DNA of 64,000 nucleotides from positions 6,631,200 to 6,695,199 of the forward strand of contig NC_091228.1 of the NCBI RefSeq assembly GCF_040958095.1, written 5' to 3'. The notes under the pieces are model-generated. The model was not told the origin of the DNA. It did no database searches and worked only from the letters and a program-made list of their open reading frames with translations. Made by a program: the position numbers and the translations under genes. Numbering within the stretch: the first letter of the stretch is position 1; every line of letters begins with the position of its first letter. Of this stretch, positions 46,801-56,786 are shown piece after piece. The stretch is from Procambarus clarkii (Eukaryota; Arthropoda; Malacostraca; Decapoda; Cambaridae).

Positions 46801-49800
46801 CCCACACGAATGTTTAAAGCAGGTGAACAGAACGAATTAAGGGGTATTCCCATAAGATGCGATATAATCAAACCGAGCATAACATGTTATGGCATGTTAT
46901 GGGGGCATAACAGCGTACATCACAACTACTAAATCAACAACCTTACCTTGCAGCAGATTAATAAAGAAAATTACCTTAGATTTAGCATCCACCAGTCCCA
47001 TTGAAAGTTGCACAAGGAAATATGAGGTGCGGTGAAAAATGAACCAAACCCTAGGAAGAGTTAAATGAACCTTCGACTTTAAGGAAAAAGCAGTTATTTA
47101 TTCAACTGTATAAATCTCTGCTGCACCACTGGATCCAAGTACGGATCCAGTGGCAAATTTGGACCACTGGATCCAAGCAGGGAGACCTCACCCTCAGCAG
47201 TATACCTGCTTTGAGACATTCAACACCAGGTGATAAAAATGACCCCAGAACTAAGTCAGCTCTCATACTAGGGATGGTTGAGGACTACGGGACTAACAAC
47301 ACTGCAAACCAGACATGATAAGGCTGACTAGCACATCGAAACTTTTAAAATACCGAACAATTTGGAGGATGTTGATCAAGACAACTTCATAAGGTCAGTT
47401 GTAAAACAAACAAGAAACAAACAGTTTCAAGCTCAACAAACTACAATGCAGGACAGAAAACAGGAGAGGTTTCATCACCCTTAGGATTATAAACCCATGG
47501 AACCACCTACCTGCCAAAGCCATAAAGTCCCCCCCCACCCTGAAAAAAAAGTTCAAAATCAAACTGGATAAAATTAGGAAAACAACATGGGAGAGACCTG
47601 AAAAGTCGCCGGCTTCCTGTCCCTTATCGAGGCCTCTAGAGAGATAGTGACCCTCAGATAAATTCAGCTAATGTTTGTTTTCCAATTGATGCCTAGTTAA
47701 GCAGATTATATAGTCTACTTCGAAAGAAATTTGCTAGAATTGGTTCATTTTAATCATAAAATATAACCATGTAAATGGCTTCCCGTTCCTCTGATGACTA
47801 CTTTAAACTGATATTATTGTAACACATAGGGAGCCGGTCGGCCGAGCGGACAGCACTCTGGACTTGTGATCCTGTGGTCCTGGGTTCGATCCCAGGCACC
47901 GGCGAGAAACAATGGGCAATGTTTCTTTCACCCTATGCCCCTGTTACCTAGCAGTAAAATAGGTACCTGGGTGTTAGTCAGCTGTCACGGGCTGCTTCCT
48001 GGGAGTGGAGGCCTGGTCGAGGACCGGGCCGCGGGGACACTAAAAAGCCCCGAAATCATCTCAAGATTTTTACCTCAAGATAGGTCACCATATGCAGGCG
48101 AGGAGTCACAACAACGTGGCTAAAGTATGTTGATCAGACCACACACTAGAAGGTGAAGGGACCACGACGTTCCGGTCCGTCCTGGATCATTCTCAAGTCG
48201 ATTGAGAATGGTCCAGGACGGACCGAAACGTCGTCGTCCCTTCACCTTCTAGTGTGTGCTCTGGTCAACCTAGGTCACTTTTATGAAGTTTCCACAGTTG
48301 GCAGCTCTGAACTGATCTTGACATGTTTCTTACTTTTCTACATTTGTGCCAGTTTTAGTGCATTACTAAAGCGGAACAATTCAGCATCCCGCAACTTGGC
48401 ATACATGAATCTAATTAATAAAATGATTTTGAAGTCGCTTGGAGAAGGGTTTAAGACCTGGAGCCAGATTCACGAAAGCACTTACGAACCTGTACGTCTT
48501 TTCTCAATCTTTGGCGGCTTTGTTTCCACTTATTAAACAGTTAATGAGCTCCGAAGCACCAGGAGGCTGTTTATAACAATAACAACAGTTGATTGGCAAG
48601 TTTTCATGCTTGTAAACTGTTTAATAAATGTAACCAAAGCCCTCAAAGATCGAGGAAAGATATACACGTTCGTAAGTGTTTGCGTAAGTGCTTTCGTGAA
48701 TCTGGCCCCTGATCAGAGCATACGTACCTGCCCTCCAAAGTTATCGATACCCTATAAACAGCCCCAAATCGATTTAATGTCACCCAACGAAAATAAAATT
48801 AGATTTTTCATTTGTTTTCCCTATGAGGTGACAGTGACGTCACATGTTAATTCTGATACAGGTTTTAGATCCTACTGTGAGGCTGACCTGCCATAGATGC
48901 GATGGGAGGTGAAGAGCGGCGTCTCCTGCTGGACGTTATAGCAGAGAGTTATCTGCTTGAAGAAGCGTCTCTTGATATCCCATCCGATGATCCACTCGGT
49001 GCCTCTCTGCCCACACGTCTTGCCCATTCTAATGGAGGACTGCGGCTTCTTGAGACAGCTGAGATCACTCCACTTGATCGGCTGAGGAAGTAAGTGGAGA
49101 CATCTGAACGAGCACTGATACCCCGAGAGAACTACAAAATGAAAGCTGAGATAGAATAACGTAGTAACGAGTAAAGGACAAAGATGAGGATGGATATCCG
49201 TGGCGGTGTGGAAGCCCAGTACCACCACGGTAGCCTCACATCATCACTATAACACGCGAACAGAAATACACCGCATCAGGCTACGGTACCGAAATGTAAA
49301 CATTGTGGAAAAAATAACCGACAAACAACTCAGACATCCACCACATTGCAGATTTGCGCCTCAAATAAGATCACCCCTGAGATTTAATAGTGTAGAAAGT
49401 TTTTAAACACACTGGACAAAACCTTGTTGAAGTTGACGTTTGAGCCCTAAACATTCATCCACCTCACGAGATTAAAACAAATTAAGTAGCACTTACTGGG
49501 TCAGCTTAAGACCCGGTCAAGAATATCCATGCAAAATAAGCATTACGGAGTCCCCCACACACTTCACAGCCAAAGACAATTCACAAAACAGTTCACCAAA
49601 TATTGAGGGTACAGACACGACAGCCAAGCATACAGAACTTACTGTATCAACATGCATGAGGCCAGCATCAGTGCATGTGATGCGACTGTAGTGCATCCTG
49701 TCGGGCCTGGTGGGCCTGACCCTTCCGAAGACCAGGAGGTGATTGTCTTGGCCGGGACAGGAGACCATGACTGAAGAGCCGTGTGGGAGATGCACCACAC

Positions 49801-52800
49801 GGCTCTTCAGCACCGGCACCCTCAACTCCTCTTCCATCACAGGGTACACGAAGTGGTCCATGTCTTTCCTCGATAGGAACGGTCGGATGTGTTCAGGGGG
49901 GACGTCATCGTACTTAAACTTACAGTCACCTATAGAAAATTATTATATATACACATATAAAGAGATTGAAAACCCCCCCACAAAGTTCAGTTCGTTTATT
50001 ATACATCCCAGACCCAACTGAACCCAAAAATTAGTTTATTTTATTTTTATTTTATTTATATATATACAAGAAGGTACATTGGGTTTGTGAGAATACATTG
50101 GATAGTACAGTATTTACATTCTTGTAAAGCCACTAGTACGCGCAGCGTTTCGGACAGGTCCTTAATCTAGCAGATAATTTTAAGTAGGTAATTTCAATCA
50201 GAATTGATAAATGATAAAGATACATTGCAAGAGAAAAATAAGATGAGAGAGCTATATCACCGATATGCTGTTTGCACAGTTTGATAATAATACAGCAATA
50301 ATCTATTCACAGTTTATCAAACACTGTGACCCCTAATCAAGAGGGTCCCCTAGCCAGAGTGTTGTGATCACAGACTGCTGTGGTCACAATATTTTGGTGT
50401 AGTGATGATCCCCAGCAACACAGAGGAGGGAGGTAAACTTGTGGTATACCGTCATTAGGTCGCAAAATGTTTATTGGAAAACATGTAAAAGCGTTATTTA
50501 ACTTCCAATCGGTGCATTACCAATGCTCGCTAAATTATTATTATTTATAGCTTTTAGTTGGTGTTAATTGGCTGTCTAATAAAAACATCATCTGACAGAG
50601 GTTCTCAACCAGTGTCTCGAGATCTAGAATAACCAAATTTAAACAAACTTCACAAATAGTTCATAGTCTATAAACTTTACCATACAGTAAGGCTGGCTAA
50701 TATTACGGAACGGCACAGACACGGGGAACAATTGACTCAATGACCACTTAATTACCAATTAGAGACCGTCAAGGCAATTAGTGTCCTCACAGCCAGTCTT
50801 CAATCCAGGCTGAGGACCTCTTCAGTTGTCACAACATCACAAAAATGATGTGCTAAACTACCCTAACATACCCTAACTCGAGATCACACACTAGAAGGTG
50901 AAGGGGACGACGACGTTTCGGTCCGTCCTGGACCATGGACAATCGACTTGAGAATGGTCCAGGACGGACCGAAACGTCGTCGTCCCTTCACCTTCTAGTG
51001 TGTGATCTGGTCAACATACTTTAACCACGTTATTGTGACTCATCCCCTTCATACCCTAACTCCTTATAACTGAAGCAAAACATCTTCCCGAATAATTAAA
51101 CATCATTTTGACGCTAAAATCCCCAACGGATAAAATATAATGTACTATAAATTATATAGTGGCTCGCAAAAGCTCTTTTTCCCCAATGCGTGGGGTCTTA
51201 GGAGAATTTTTAGTACATCATATTTGTGATGTTATGACAAGTGGAGATGACGGGAGGAGTAGTGAAGGGTGACACAGGCGGCCCAACTTCTCTCTGTGTG
51301 TGTGGGTGTGGAGTGTGGCGTCACCAGTACAAACGAACTCTCACATGTATTAATGTCACAGTGATGTTCTTACAGCTTCGCCGCCCTCCTAGTGTGGCCT
51401 CGCCCCCACCCTCCTCCTAGCGTGGCCTCGCCCCCCCTCCTCCTAGCGTGGCCTCGCCCCCCCTCCTCCTAGCGTGGCCTCGCCGCCCCCCCCCCTCCTC
51501 CTAGCGTGGCCTCGCCCCCACCCTCCTCCTAGCGTGGTCTCGCCGCCCCCTCCTCCTAGCGTGGTCTCGCCGCCCCCCCCCCCTCCTCCTAGCGTGGCCT
51601 CGCCCCCACCCTCCTCCTAGCGAGGCCTCGCCGCCCCCCCTCCTCCCAACGAGGACTCGTCGCCATTATCAACATTCGTGTAAATAAATATCGAATCCAA
51701 GAGTAAATCCTATTGCGTAGTTTGCAACCAGTTGGACCCCGAGTTGGATCCCGGGCAGGGCGAGATGCGCGGACACGTTTTCCTATACCTGATGCCTCTG
51801 TTCACCTAGCAGAAAACAGATAACCAGATGTCAAGGTAGATGCTATGGGCGGCATCCTTAAGGAGGCAGCTGGCCTTAAATTAGCTCGATAGGTCTATCA
51901 GGATTCCTGATAGACCTATGGGAAATGTACTCTTAATTGTGATTTGATATTCGAAATTTACAATGACATTTGTATAGCACGTTATACTATATACCATTTG
52001 CACAGTTTGATAATACATCAATAATCTATTCACAGATGTCACATATCTACTTATTTATAAGCATAATAGTGACTATAAGCAATAAGTCATATATGTGCTG
52101 TTTTTCTTGGGGAGCCGGTGGGCCGAGCGGACAGCACGCTGGACTTGTGATCCTGTGGTCCCGGGTTCGATCCCGGGCGCCGGCGAGAAACAATGGGCAG
52201 AGTTTCTTTCACCCTATGCCCCCTGTTACCTAGCAGTAAAATAGGTACCTGGGTGTCAGTCAGCTGTTACGGGCTGCTTCCTGGAGGTGGAGGCCTGGTC
52301 GAGGACCGGGACGCGGGGACACTAAAGCCCCGAAATCATCTCAAGATAACCTCATGATAACAGTTGATTTAACAATCGGTACGTTACTAATGCTCGCTAG
52401 ATTTTTGTTAATTGGTGGTATTGGTGTTAATTCCGTCTTGGGCGGAATTAGGGATCGCTCAAGGAAAGTAATTACCCTTTGAAACATTAAACTCTTCACT
52501 CGCGGTTAAGAACCTCTGTCAGATTAGATAAACAATTAACCCCAACTGAAGAAAAATGATAATCTAGCAAGCATTGGTAAAAGCCTTGTGGACTCGCCTG
52601 GACTATCGGGCCCCCAAGTATTGGGCGTCTGCACAAGTCAGAGGGCCCACCATACCCACCGGGCTGTGGTGGATATGTGGGCCTGCGGGCCGCTCCAAGC
52701 AACAGCCTGGTGGACCAAACTCTCACAAGTCAAGCCTGGCCTCGGGCCGGGCTTGGGCAGTAGAAGAACTCCCAGAACCCCATCAACCAGGTATCAACCA

Positions 52801-54936
52801 GGTAAAGATTGCTACACTTGAAGCCGTCAATGACATCATGAAGGCTAGAGAGCGGGGGTGTCCAGCATAAAGAGAACCTCAGTTGTGCAGCCCTGACAAC
52901 AGTCACAAGCGCCCAGATGGGGTCACCCTGCAGCCATGGAGGGATGGGAAACAGGTTATGTGGGACCACACGGGTCCGGCTACATTGGCTGATACCTATC
53001 TACCTTACAGTACAGCTGAGGGAGGCGGGGCAAACCACCTCCAGGGAGACCCAGAAAACTAATCAAGTACAGGGACCTAGAACATCGTTACAGATCTTAG
53101 TCAATACTTTCCGAGAGCCGGGTACCGTTAGTAAATGTGCACTTAATGTTCCGGAAGGAGGTGGGTGAGGTATTTACGTGTACACGAGACGAATAACCAG
53201 TTATCTTAGAGATGATTTTTTTGCTGTAGGTGAAGCCGCTACGTACTCTCTCTGCCGCAGGAATTGTGGCAAGTTCCACCTCCCAACTTCTACCCGCGCC
53301 TCTCATTATTTATATTAATCAACAATTTTTCCATGATAATTTGTTAAATTGTTATTAAACAAACGAATAATTAGTAGACGAATAAAGATAATTTACCAAT
53401 AAACGTGTACAAATTACGAATCTTTTAGTCTAGTAAAGTCTGGGGCCCCGAAATCATCTCAAGATAACCTCAAGATAGTATGTTGACCAGACCACACACT
53501 AGAATTTGAAGGGACGACGACGTTTCGGTCCGTCCTGGACCATTCTCAAGTCGATCCTCAAGATAGTATTTTTAGCTTTAAAAACAAAACTATGAAAAGT
53601 ATGAACTAATAACATACAGCTTCTCTAAATTACAATATCTCTCTACACAAGTCCTTATAGGTATGTCTTTTTAATATCTGTGATCGTGATATGTATATAT
53701 ATATATCTTCTTGAGGTTATCTTGAGATGATTTCGGGGCTTTTAGTGTCCCCGCGGCCCGGTCCTCGACCAGGCCTCCACCCCCAGGAAGCAGCCCGTGA
53801 CAGCTGACTAACACCCAGGTACCTATTTTACTGCTAGGTAACAGGGGCATAGGGTGAAACAAACTGCCCATTGTTTCTCGCCGGCGCCCGGGATCGAACC
53901 TGGGACCCTAGGATCACGTGTCCAGCGTGCTGTCCGCTCGGCCGACTGCCTCCCTACCTATTATGTGTAAGCTTAATTGCTCTTTAGTTAGCCGTTTAGT
54001 TAGAAATATATTGAATCCGGTTCTAATTGTATGTTTTATGATACCTGTAATTTATAGACTTATCAAATGATTAATTTCATGTTAATAGCAACTGTAACCA
54101 CCTTGGGGGTAGTAAAGCAATTAGCTCAAAGCCGAATGGTCTCTGGTTAGATTCTCGGGCAAGACGAGACGTTTGGCCACGATTCCTTATACCTGATGCA
54201 TCTGTCCACTTTAGGAGTAACTGCGTACCTGGGAGTTAATCAATTGTTACAAGCATCATCCCGGTTAAAAGCAGTTCTTTTTTATTAATTTCTACCACAG
54301 ACGTGGCCACACATTTACAATACTAACCAGCATATATACATTTTCTTCTGTCCTCCATGGACAGGGTTAGAGATGTATTAAACATGTTGACCAGACCACA
54401 CACTAGAAGTTGAAGGGACGACGACGTTTCGGTCCGTCCTGGACCATTCTCAAGTCGATTTGAGAATGGTCCAGGACGGACCGAAACGTCGTCGTCCCTT
54501 CAACTTCTAGTGTGTGGTCTGGTCAACACACTTCAGCCACGTTATTGTGACTCATCGCCTGTATTAAACATATAGCTCAAGGGTTTATTGAACAATCAAC
54601 CACAGGTGATTCGGTGCTTTTAAAATGCTAAGCTAACCTACATACGTAAATACATAGATACACAGATTTACGTACGCCCTACATAAAAAGTGTAGTTGGC
54701 ATAGGAAACCCTCAAAGCTCCTCATCTCAAACACGAAACCATTCGTCATTTGGTTAAACTTAAACACTTTCTTAATGCCTAAGACATTGAGAGACTTGTA
54801 CGAGTTATTCTATGCCCGTGCCGCCTCTTGGCTGACTCAATCTCTATCAATCAATCTGGAGAAACTTACTGATATAAGCCTGAGCGGCGCACAAGGTCCA
54901 TAGAGAGGCCCACACCACCCCCACGGAGCCCAGCAT
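34810..54936 (-). CDS. Secreted DNA/RNA non-specific endonuclease (duplex-specific nuclease type), complete
   Basis: Extracellular nuclease of the beta-beta-alpha-metal family (DNA/RNA non-specific endonuclease), probably digestive: the crab duplex-specific nuclease is a hepatopancreas enzyme. Exons 54936-54870, 49929-49643, 49081-48888, 43215-42933, 41088-40927 and 35058-34810 join in phase to 413 aa; Kamchatka crab DSN has about 407. A signal peptide (MLGSVGVVWASLWTLCAAQA) fills exon 1. An N-terminal cysteine-containing domain occupies exons 2-3. The catalytic domain shows FLAKGHLAPDGDF (237-249) with general base H242, then QWQAINNGNWK (267-277) with the Mg-binding Asn. The C-terminal exon has paired cysteines (FCCSVHEL) and ends PSLGPVGLLY, matching the family end. 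The exon 5 donor could be 3 nt further on without changing frame. All key residues are present, so the gene looks active. Its introns hold most of the mobile elements at 35-54.9 kb. Confidence 0.95.
36226..40600 (+). pseudogene. Helitron helicase remnant (interrupted)
   Basis: Recognisable helicase blocks occur in order but in shifting frames: LYSEVPTYYTW near 36270; TSFQQLRFVNGVTHATSRIA at 36460-36519; LWTKYKLHMAEDI before 36705; an open stretch MDFTAEIYNEALIMIEDLCL at 36733-36792; a Walker A-like APGRIGKTFLI near 37020; then, after the LINE, FPNIQ, VNYPTEFSNLFDLPG, LLRNINQPKLCNAT, GQSLEMC and GQLYVACSRVGKPDNIY. Several stops and frame changes are present, and no Rep domain precedes it. It cannot encode a working transposase. 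Confidence 0.9.
37667..39902 (+). mobile_element. 5'-truncated LINE (CR1/Jockey group) nested in the Helitron
   Basis: A long open frame (37798-39105) encodes reverse transcriptase: ARVTPVHKGG, NNYRPISNLPILSKIFEK, FGFRSQKSTNDAI, LFVDLRKAFDTVNHDYLL, GVPQGSILGPLLFLIYIND and FADDTTFIYSN near 38520-38550, then thumb motifs. Style resembles the Daphne/Crack/Rex1-like lineages; the exact clade is uncertain. A frame change near 37.9 kb and loss of the endonuclease show truncation. The 3' UTR has a 130-bp direct duplication (39366 and 39495) and ends with a tail (GGACCTGTCCGAAACGCTGC...) plus A/T-rich (AAATA)n. AAAGC at 37662-37666 and 39903-39907 is a likely short target duplication: removing the LINE restores the Helitron reading GAAAAGCATTTCCC. 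Confidence 0.92.
40667..40830. mobile_element. Inverted dimer of a tRNA-derived SINE
   Basis: Arms of about 80 bp, nearly perfect, with a 5-nt loop (40746-40750). The right arm reads AAGGCGTCCTGTAGTTACCA, GGAGTATGGGTTCGAGTC (B box) and CTGGGGTGTGAGTTTTCAG. It lies about 45 bp beyond the Helitron 3' end in nuclease intron 5. Confidence 0.85.
41150..41335 (-). mobile_element. LINE tail fragment in nuclease intron 4
   Basis: ACAAGAAGGTACAATGGGTT, AAACCACAAGCGCACAAAGC and GTGCAGGTCCTTAAGC are the complement of the shared tail. Confidence 0.75.
41650..41772. repeat. 24-bp minisatellite in nuclease intron 4
   Basis: Five units of GGCCAAGGCACTTTTCTATG plus TATA, nearly identical, suggesting recent expansion. 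Confidence 0.93.
42285..42650. mobile_element. Two SINE-F copies in inverted orientation
   Basis: Plus-strand copy 42523-42650: GTCGTAGCTCAGTCAATAAA (A box), GTAGGTTCGAATCCTCG (B box), CACGGCCCTTGTGGATTTGT and GCATCACGCTATTGTGATTT. A minus-strand copy of the latter part lies at 42285-42365. The two face each other across 160 bp in nuclease intron 4 and could pair in RNA. Confidence 0.85.
42675..42870 (-). mobile_element. SINE-B copy with tRNA-like head
   Basis: On the minus strand it shows GTAGCATAGTGGTCAGTGCA (A box) and GGTCCCGGGTTCGATTCCCA (B box), then the SINE-B body. This is the best copy for the head. Nuclease intron 4. Confidence 0.75.
43325..43460 (+). mobile_element. LINE-E terminal fragment
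   Basis: GAAAATCCAGCTGAAATAAT, GACAAGCCGCCGGTTTTATG and CACTAGAGTGATGGCGGCC. Nuclease intron 3. Confidence 0.72.
43495..43561 (-). repeat. Dispersed 65-bp repeat, copy 2
   Basis: Complement of 27998-28066 with two or three differences; nuclease intron 3. Class unknown. Confidence 0.85.
43560..43860 (+). mobile_element. Possible LTR plus leader fossil
   Basis: About 270 bp with a TATA-like CATATAAG, a downstream transcribed-looking segment, a stretch of TA repeats and an end near GTTACA, followed after some 35 bp by ATTGGTGGCATGATCCAGTG, which resembles the leader after an LTR in arthropod LTR elements. No internal coding part is attached; the I-like LINE follows. Family (Gypsy or BEL) cannot be fixed. 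A fragment only, and old. Confidence 0.3.
43860..45566 (+). mobile_element. I-like LINE, 3' half with open RNase H frame
   Basis: Located in nuclease intron 3. The frame 43920-45248 (442 aa) is open. It starts in the RT-RNase H connection and carries a complete RNase H domain: YTDGS, TELFALILAL, SDSLSSLNAL and RADKLAKES give the D-E-D-D catalytic set; the ribonuclease ends with WSPSHVGL. A C-terminal CKLCxxxxxHxxxHYVMEC knuckle follows. This layout is typical of I-clade and related LINEs. The 3' UTR ends CTACCGCCCACAAGATGGG then TATGGGGTGCATAATAAATG and an A-rich run. The 5' part is missing, but no internal stop is seen, suggesting a fairly young insertion. Confidence 0.88.
45755..46020 (-). 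mobile_element. LINE-G 3' end, second copy
   Basis: Complement of the 11765-12030 element: CAGAAGGCCTATTGGCCCAT, TTGAAACAATCGGGGGACCC and CACAAATCAACAACCCTG. Nuclease intron 3. Confidence 0.78.
46965..47670 (+). mobile_element. LINE-E 3' part
   Basis: Diverged thumb region, GGTTGAGGACTACGGGACTA, GAACAATTTGGAGGATGTTG and ATGGAACCACCTACCTGCC, ending CGAGGCCTCTAGAGAGATAG. Decayed. Nuclease intron 3. Confidence 0.78.
47829..48080 (+). mobile_element. SINE-A copy 5
   Basis: Full copy, intact boxes. Its tail runs directly into hairpin copy 5. Nuclease intron 3. Confidence 0.9.
48091..48270 (-). mobile_element. Hairpin element copy 5
   Basis: Directly follows a SINE-A tail. TAGGTCAC occurs on both sides (48081-48088 and 48271-48278), with weaker similarity beyond (CCATATG versus TTTTATG). 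The left arm has the extra tail, the right arm ends GCTCTGGTCAACC. Confidence 0.85.
48459..48708. mobile_element. MITE-H copy 1
   Basis: About 250 bp, inverted over most of its length. Ends GCCAGATTCACGAAAGCACT and its complement. CCTG flanks both sides. Internal TGATTGGCAAGTTTTCATGC and the GTTTAATAA arms match copy 2 in reverse. Nuclease intron 3. Confidence 0.82.
50030..50260 (-). mobile_element. 5'-truncated copy of the nested LINE
   Basis: Complement of LINE positions about 39670-39902: matching segments include TACAAGAAGGTACATTGGGT, AGCGTTTCGGACAGGTCC, TCTAGCAGATAATTTTAAGT and GATACATTGCAAGAGAAAAA. The match extends upstream of the tail, so this is a true short LINE copy rather than a SINE. 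Confidence 0.88.
50880..51049 (+). mobile_element. Hairpin element copy 6
   Basis: Lies in nuclease intron 1. Exact 13-bp flanks CATACCCTAACTC at 50867-50879 and 51050-51062. Here the right arm has the extra tail (CACGTTATTGTGACTCATCC) and the left arm is short. Both arms carry the private variant AGATCACACAC where other copies have GACCACACAC. Confidence 0.92.
51372..51655. repeat. C-rich minisatellite in nuclease intron 1
   Basis: About nine units of CCTCCTCCTAGCGTGGCCTC followed by a variable GCC/CCC run. Confidence 0.92.
51725..51870 (+). mobile_element. SINE-B copy
   Basis: GTTGGATCCCGGGCAGGGCG, TACCTGATGCCTCTGTTCAC and CTATGGGCGGCATCCTTAAG match the family; diverged. Confidence 0.6.
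51889..51919. repeat. Perfect 31-bp palindrome
   Basis: ATAGGTCTATCAGGA, one central T, then the exact complement. Nuclease intron 1. Confidence 0.85.
52110..52362 (+). mobile_element. SINE-A copy 6
   Basis: Full copy with intact boxes and AAGATAACCTC tail. Nuclease intron 1. Confidence 0.9.
52570..52810 (+). repeat. Dispersed repeat of unknown class
   Basis: A GC-rich block including AGTAGAAGAACTCCCAGAAC and CCCATCAACCAGGTATCAAC that looks like the end of a retroposon. No second copy in this window, so class is a guess. Nuclease intron 1. Confidence 0.4.
53482..53555 (+). mobile_element. Hairpin element copy 7, half copy inside a SINE tail
   Basis: One short arm ending at the hinge CTCAAGTCGAT. 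It has landed in the tail of a SINE-A fragment (53436-53481) and is flanked by exact CCTCAAGATAGTAT at 53468-53481 and 53556-53569. It lacks the extra arm tail seen in complete copies. Confidence 0.85.
53708..53957 (-). mobile_element. SINE-A copy 7
   Basis: Full copy on the minus strand in nuclease intron 1. A separate tail-only SINE-A fragment lies at 53436-53481 on the plus strand. Confidence 0.88.
54105..54275 (+). mobile_element. SINE-B copy
   Basis: Starts near TAGCTCAAAGCCGAATGGTC with GGTTAGATTCTCGGG, then ACCTGATGCATCTGTCCAC and CTGGGAGTTAATCAATTG. Nuclease intron 1. Confidence 0.6.
54386..54559 (+). mobile_element. Hairpin element copy 8
   Basis: Exact 12-bp flanks TGTATTAAACAT at 54374-54385 and 54560-54571. 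Arms are identical over about 67 bp with the private variant AGAAGTTGAAGGG on both. The right arm has the extra tail and ends GTGACTCATCGCC. Confidence 0.93.
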
Positions 54937-55469
54937 CTTCAGGGCCGCTGTAGTGGGGAAAATGTTGAAGGTAGTGAGGATATAATGACGACCTGAGATG
55001 CTCAAGCAACGGTGTGGTAACCCCGAGAGACGTCTCGCGCTCAAGTGATACTGGGAGATTTATCTCCAACTGACAAATATATTTTCGCGATGTGGCGTTG
55101 TCGCAAAAAAATAATGAGTCAGCGACGCGATAAAGAGTTGACGGGAAAAGCGTCGCAAAGTAGGAATGATTACGCGAAATGATAATTTGGCGTCGGTATG
55201 TAACCCGCCAAACACACACCGAAACTACGACGTTGGTACAACGTTCGAACAAGTTTTTAACACTTCCTAACCAGTTACAGCAAGTTGTAACAACGTTCTA
55301 ATACGTCATAAACACGTTAAGCCAAGATGTAACAACTTTTTTACAAGTTGTAACAAGCGGAAAATAGAGACAGTTTCGGGTTGTGTTACCAGGATGTAAC
55401 GGGAGTAACGTCTTTAAGTGCCGGCCTAGAAGTGGTTACCAGGCAGTGAGGCTCTTTAAATCCCGCCAA

Positions 55470-55930
55470 GGCCCGTGACGCTGTAACAAGGCCCGTGACG
55501 CCGGAGTGACGCTGTAACAAGGCCCGTGACGCAGTAGGGCCGCTGTAACAAGGCCCGTGACGCCCTAACAAGGCCCGTGACGCAATAGGGCCGCTGTAAC
55601 AAGGCCCGTGACGCAGTAGGGCCGCTGTAACAAGGCCCGTGACGCCGTAACAAGGCCCGTGATGCCGGAAGGACGCTGTAACAAGGCCCGTGACGCCGGA
55701 GTGACGCTGTAACAAGGCCCGTGACGCAGGGGGGGGACGCTACAACAAGGCCCGTGACGCTGTAACAAGGCCCGTGACGCCGGAGTGACGCTGTAACAAG
55801 GCCCGTGACGCAGGAGTGACGCTGTAACACGGCCCGTGACGCAGGAGTGACGCTGTAACAAGGCCCGTGACGCCGGAGTGACGCTGTAACAAGGCCCGTG
55901 ACGCAGGAGTGACGCTGTAACACGGGAGGC
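55470..55930. repeat. 31-bp minisatellite upstream of the nuclease gene
   Basis: About 16 units of ACAAGGCCCGTGACGCCGGA plus GTGACGCTGTA, with shorter variants. Starts about 535 bp upstream of the nuclease start codon. Confidence 0.92.
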
Positions 55931-56049
55931 TGCACCAACTCCCACTGCGTGACGGTGAACAGCAGTGCCCAGAGGGGTAAGAGAGCTGCCGTGTTTTCAC
56001 TGCCCCAAACCTACGCATCGCTGCCAGACGAAAGCTCTTTCTGTGTGTA

Positions 56050-56595
56050 CTCACTTAGTTGTGCTTGCAGGGGTTGAGCTCTGGCTCTTTGGTCCCACCT
56101 CTCAACAGGTGTACAGGTTCCTGAGCCTACTGGCCTCTATCATATCTACATTTGAAACTGTGCATGGAGTCAGCCTCCACCACATCACTGCCTAGTGCAT
56201 TCCATTTGTCAACTACTGACACTGAAAAACAATTATAATGTATCTGTGGCTCATTTGGGTACTAAGTTTCCACCTGTGTTCCCTTGTTCGTGTTCTCATG
56301 TTCCGCCCGTGCTAAATAATTTGTCTTTGTCCACTGTCAGTTCCTCTGAAAATTTTGTACGTGGTGATCATGTCTCCCCTAACTCATTTTGTCTTGGACG
56401 CGAGGGCTAATTTCCGTAGCATTTCCTCTTAGCTCATATCACTCGGCTCTTGGACTAGTCTGGTGGCATACCTCTGAATCTTCTCTAACTTTGTCTTGTG
56501 TTTAACTAGGTATGGATTCCAGGCTGGAACTGCATACTCCAGGATTGGTCTGTCGTAAGTGGTATACAAGATTACGAATGATTCCTTACACACGT
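56050..56595 (-). mobile_element. LINE-F 3' part
   Basis: On the minus strand encodes [20 protein letters not shown] and FKCRYDRGQ; further upstream are remnants of the LINE C-terminal domain. A terminal fragment of the same family is at 25285-25345 (minus). Confidence 0.78.
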
Positions 56596-56786
56596 TTCGA
56601 AAGCAGTTCTTATGTTGAATACGAGTGTATGCGAGTGGGTCGTAGGGCGCCTTAAGTATATTTCATCCACATGTCCTGTCCTCATCCCCGTGTTCTCTAG
56701 TAGCTCCTCTTGTACGCTCTCGTCCCCAACGGACACATTACAAAGTTCTATGAAAAGTAGCGACTCACAGATATCCACGTTTTCTA

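Noticed and set aside
55386-56054. Frames with repeated RHGPCYSV-type peptides
   Set aside because: By-product of the 31-bp minisatellite.
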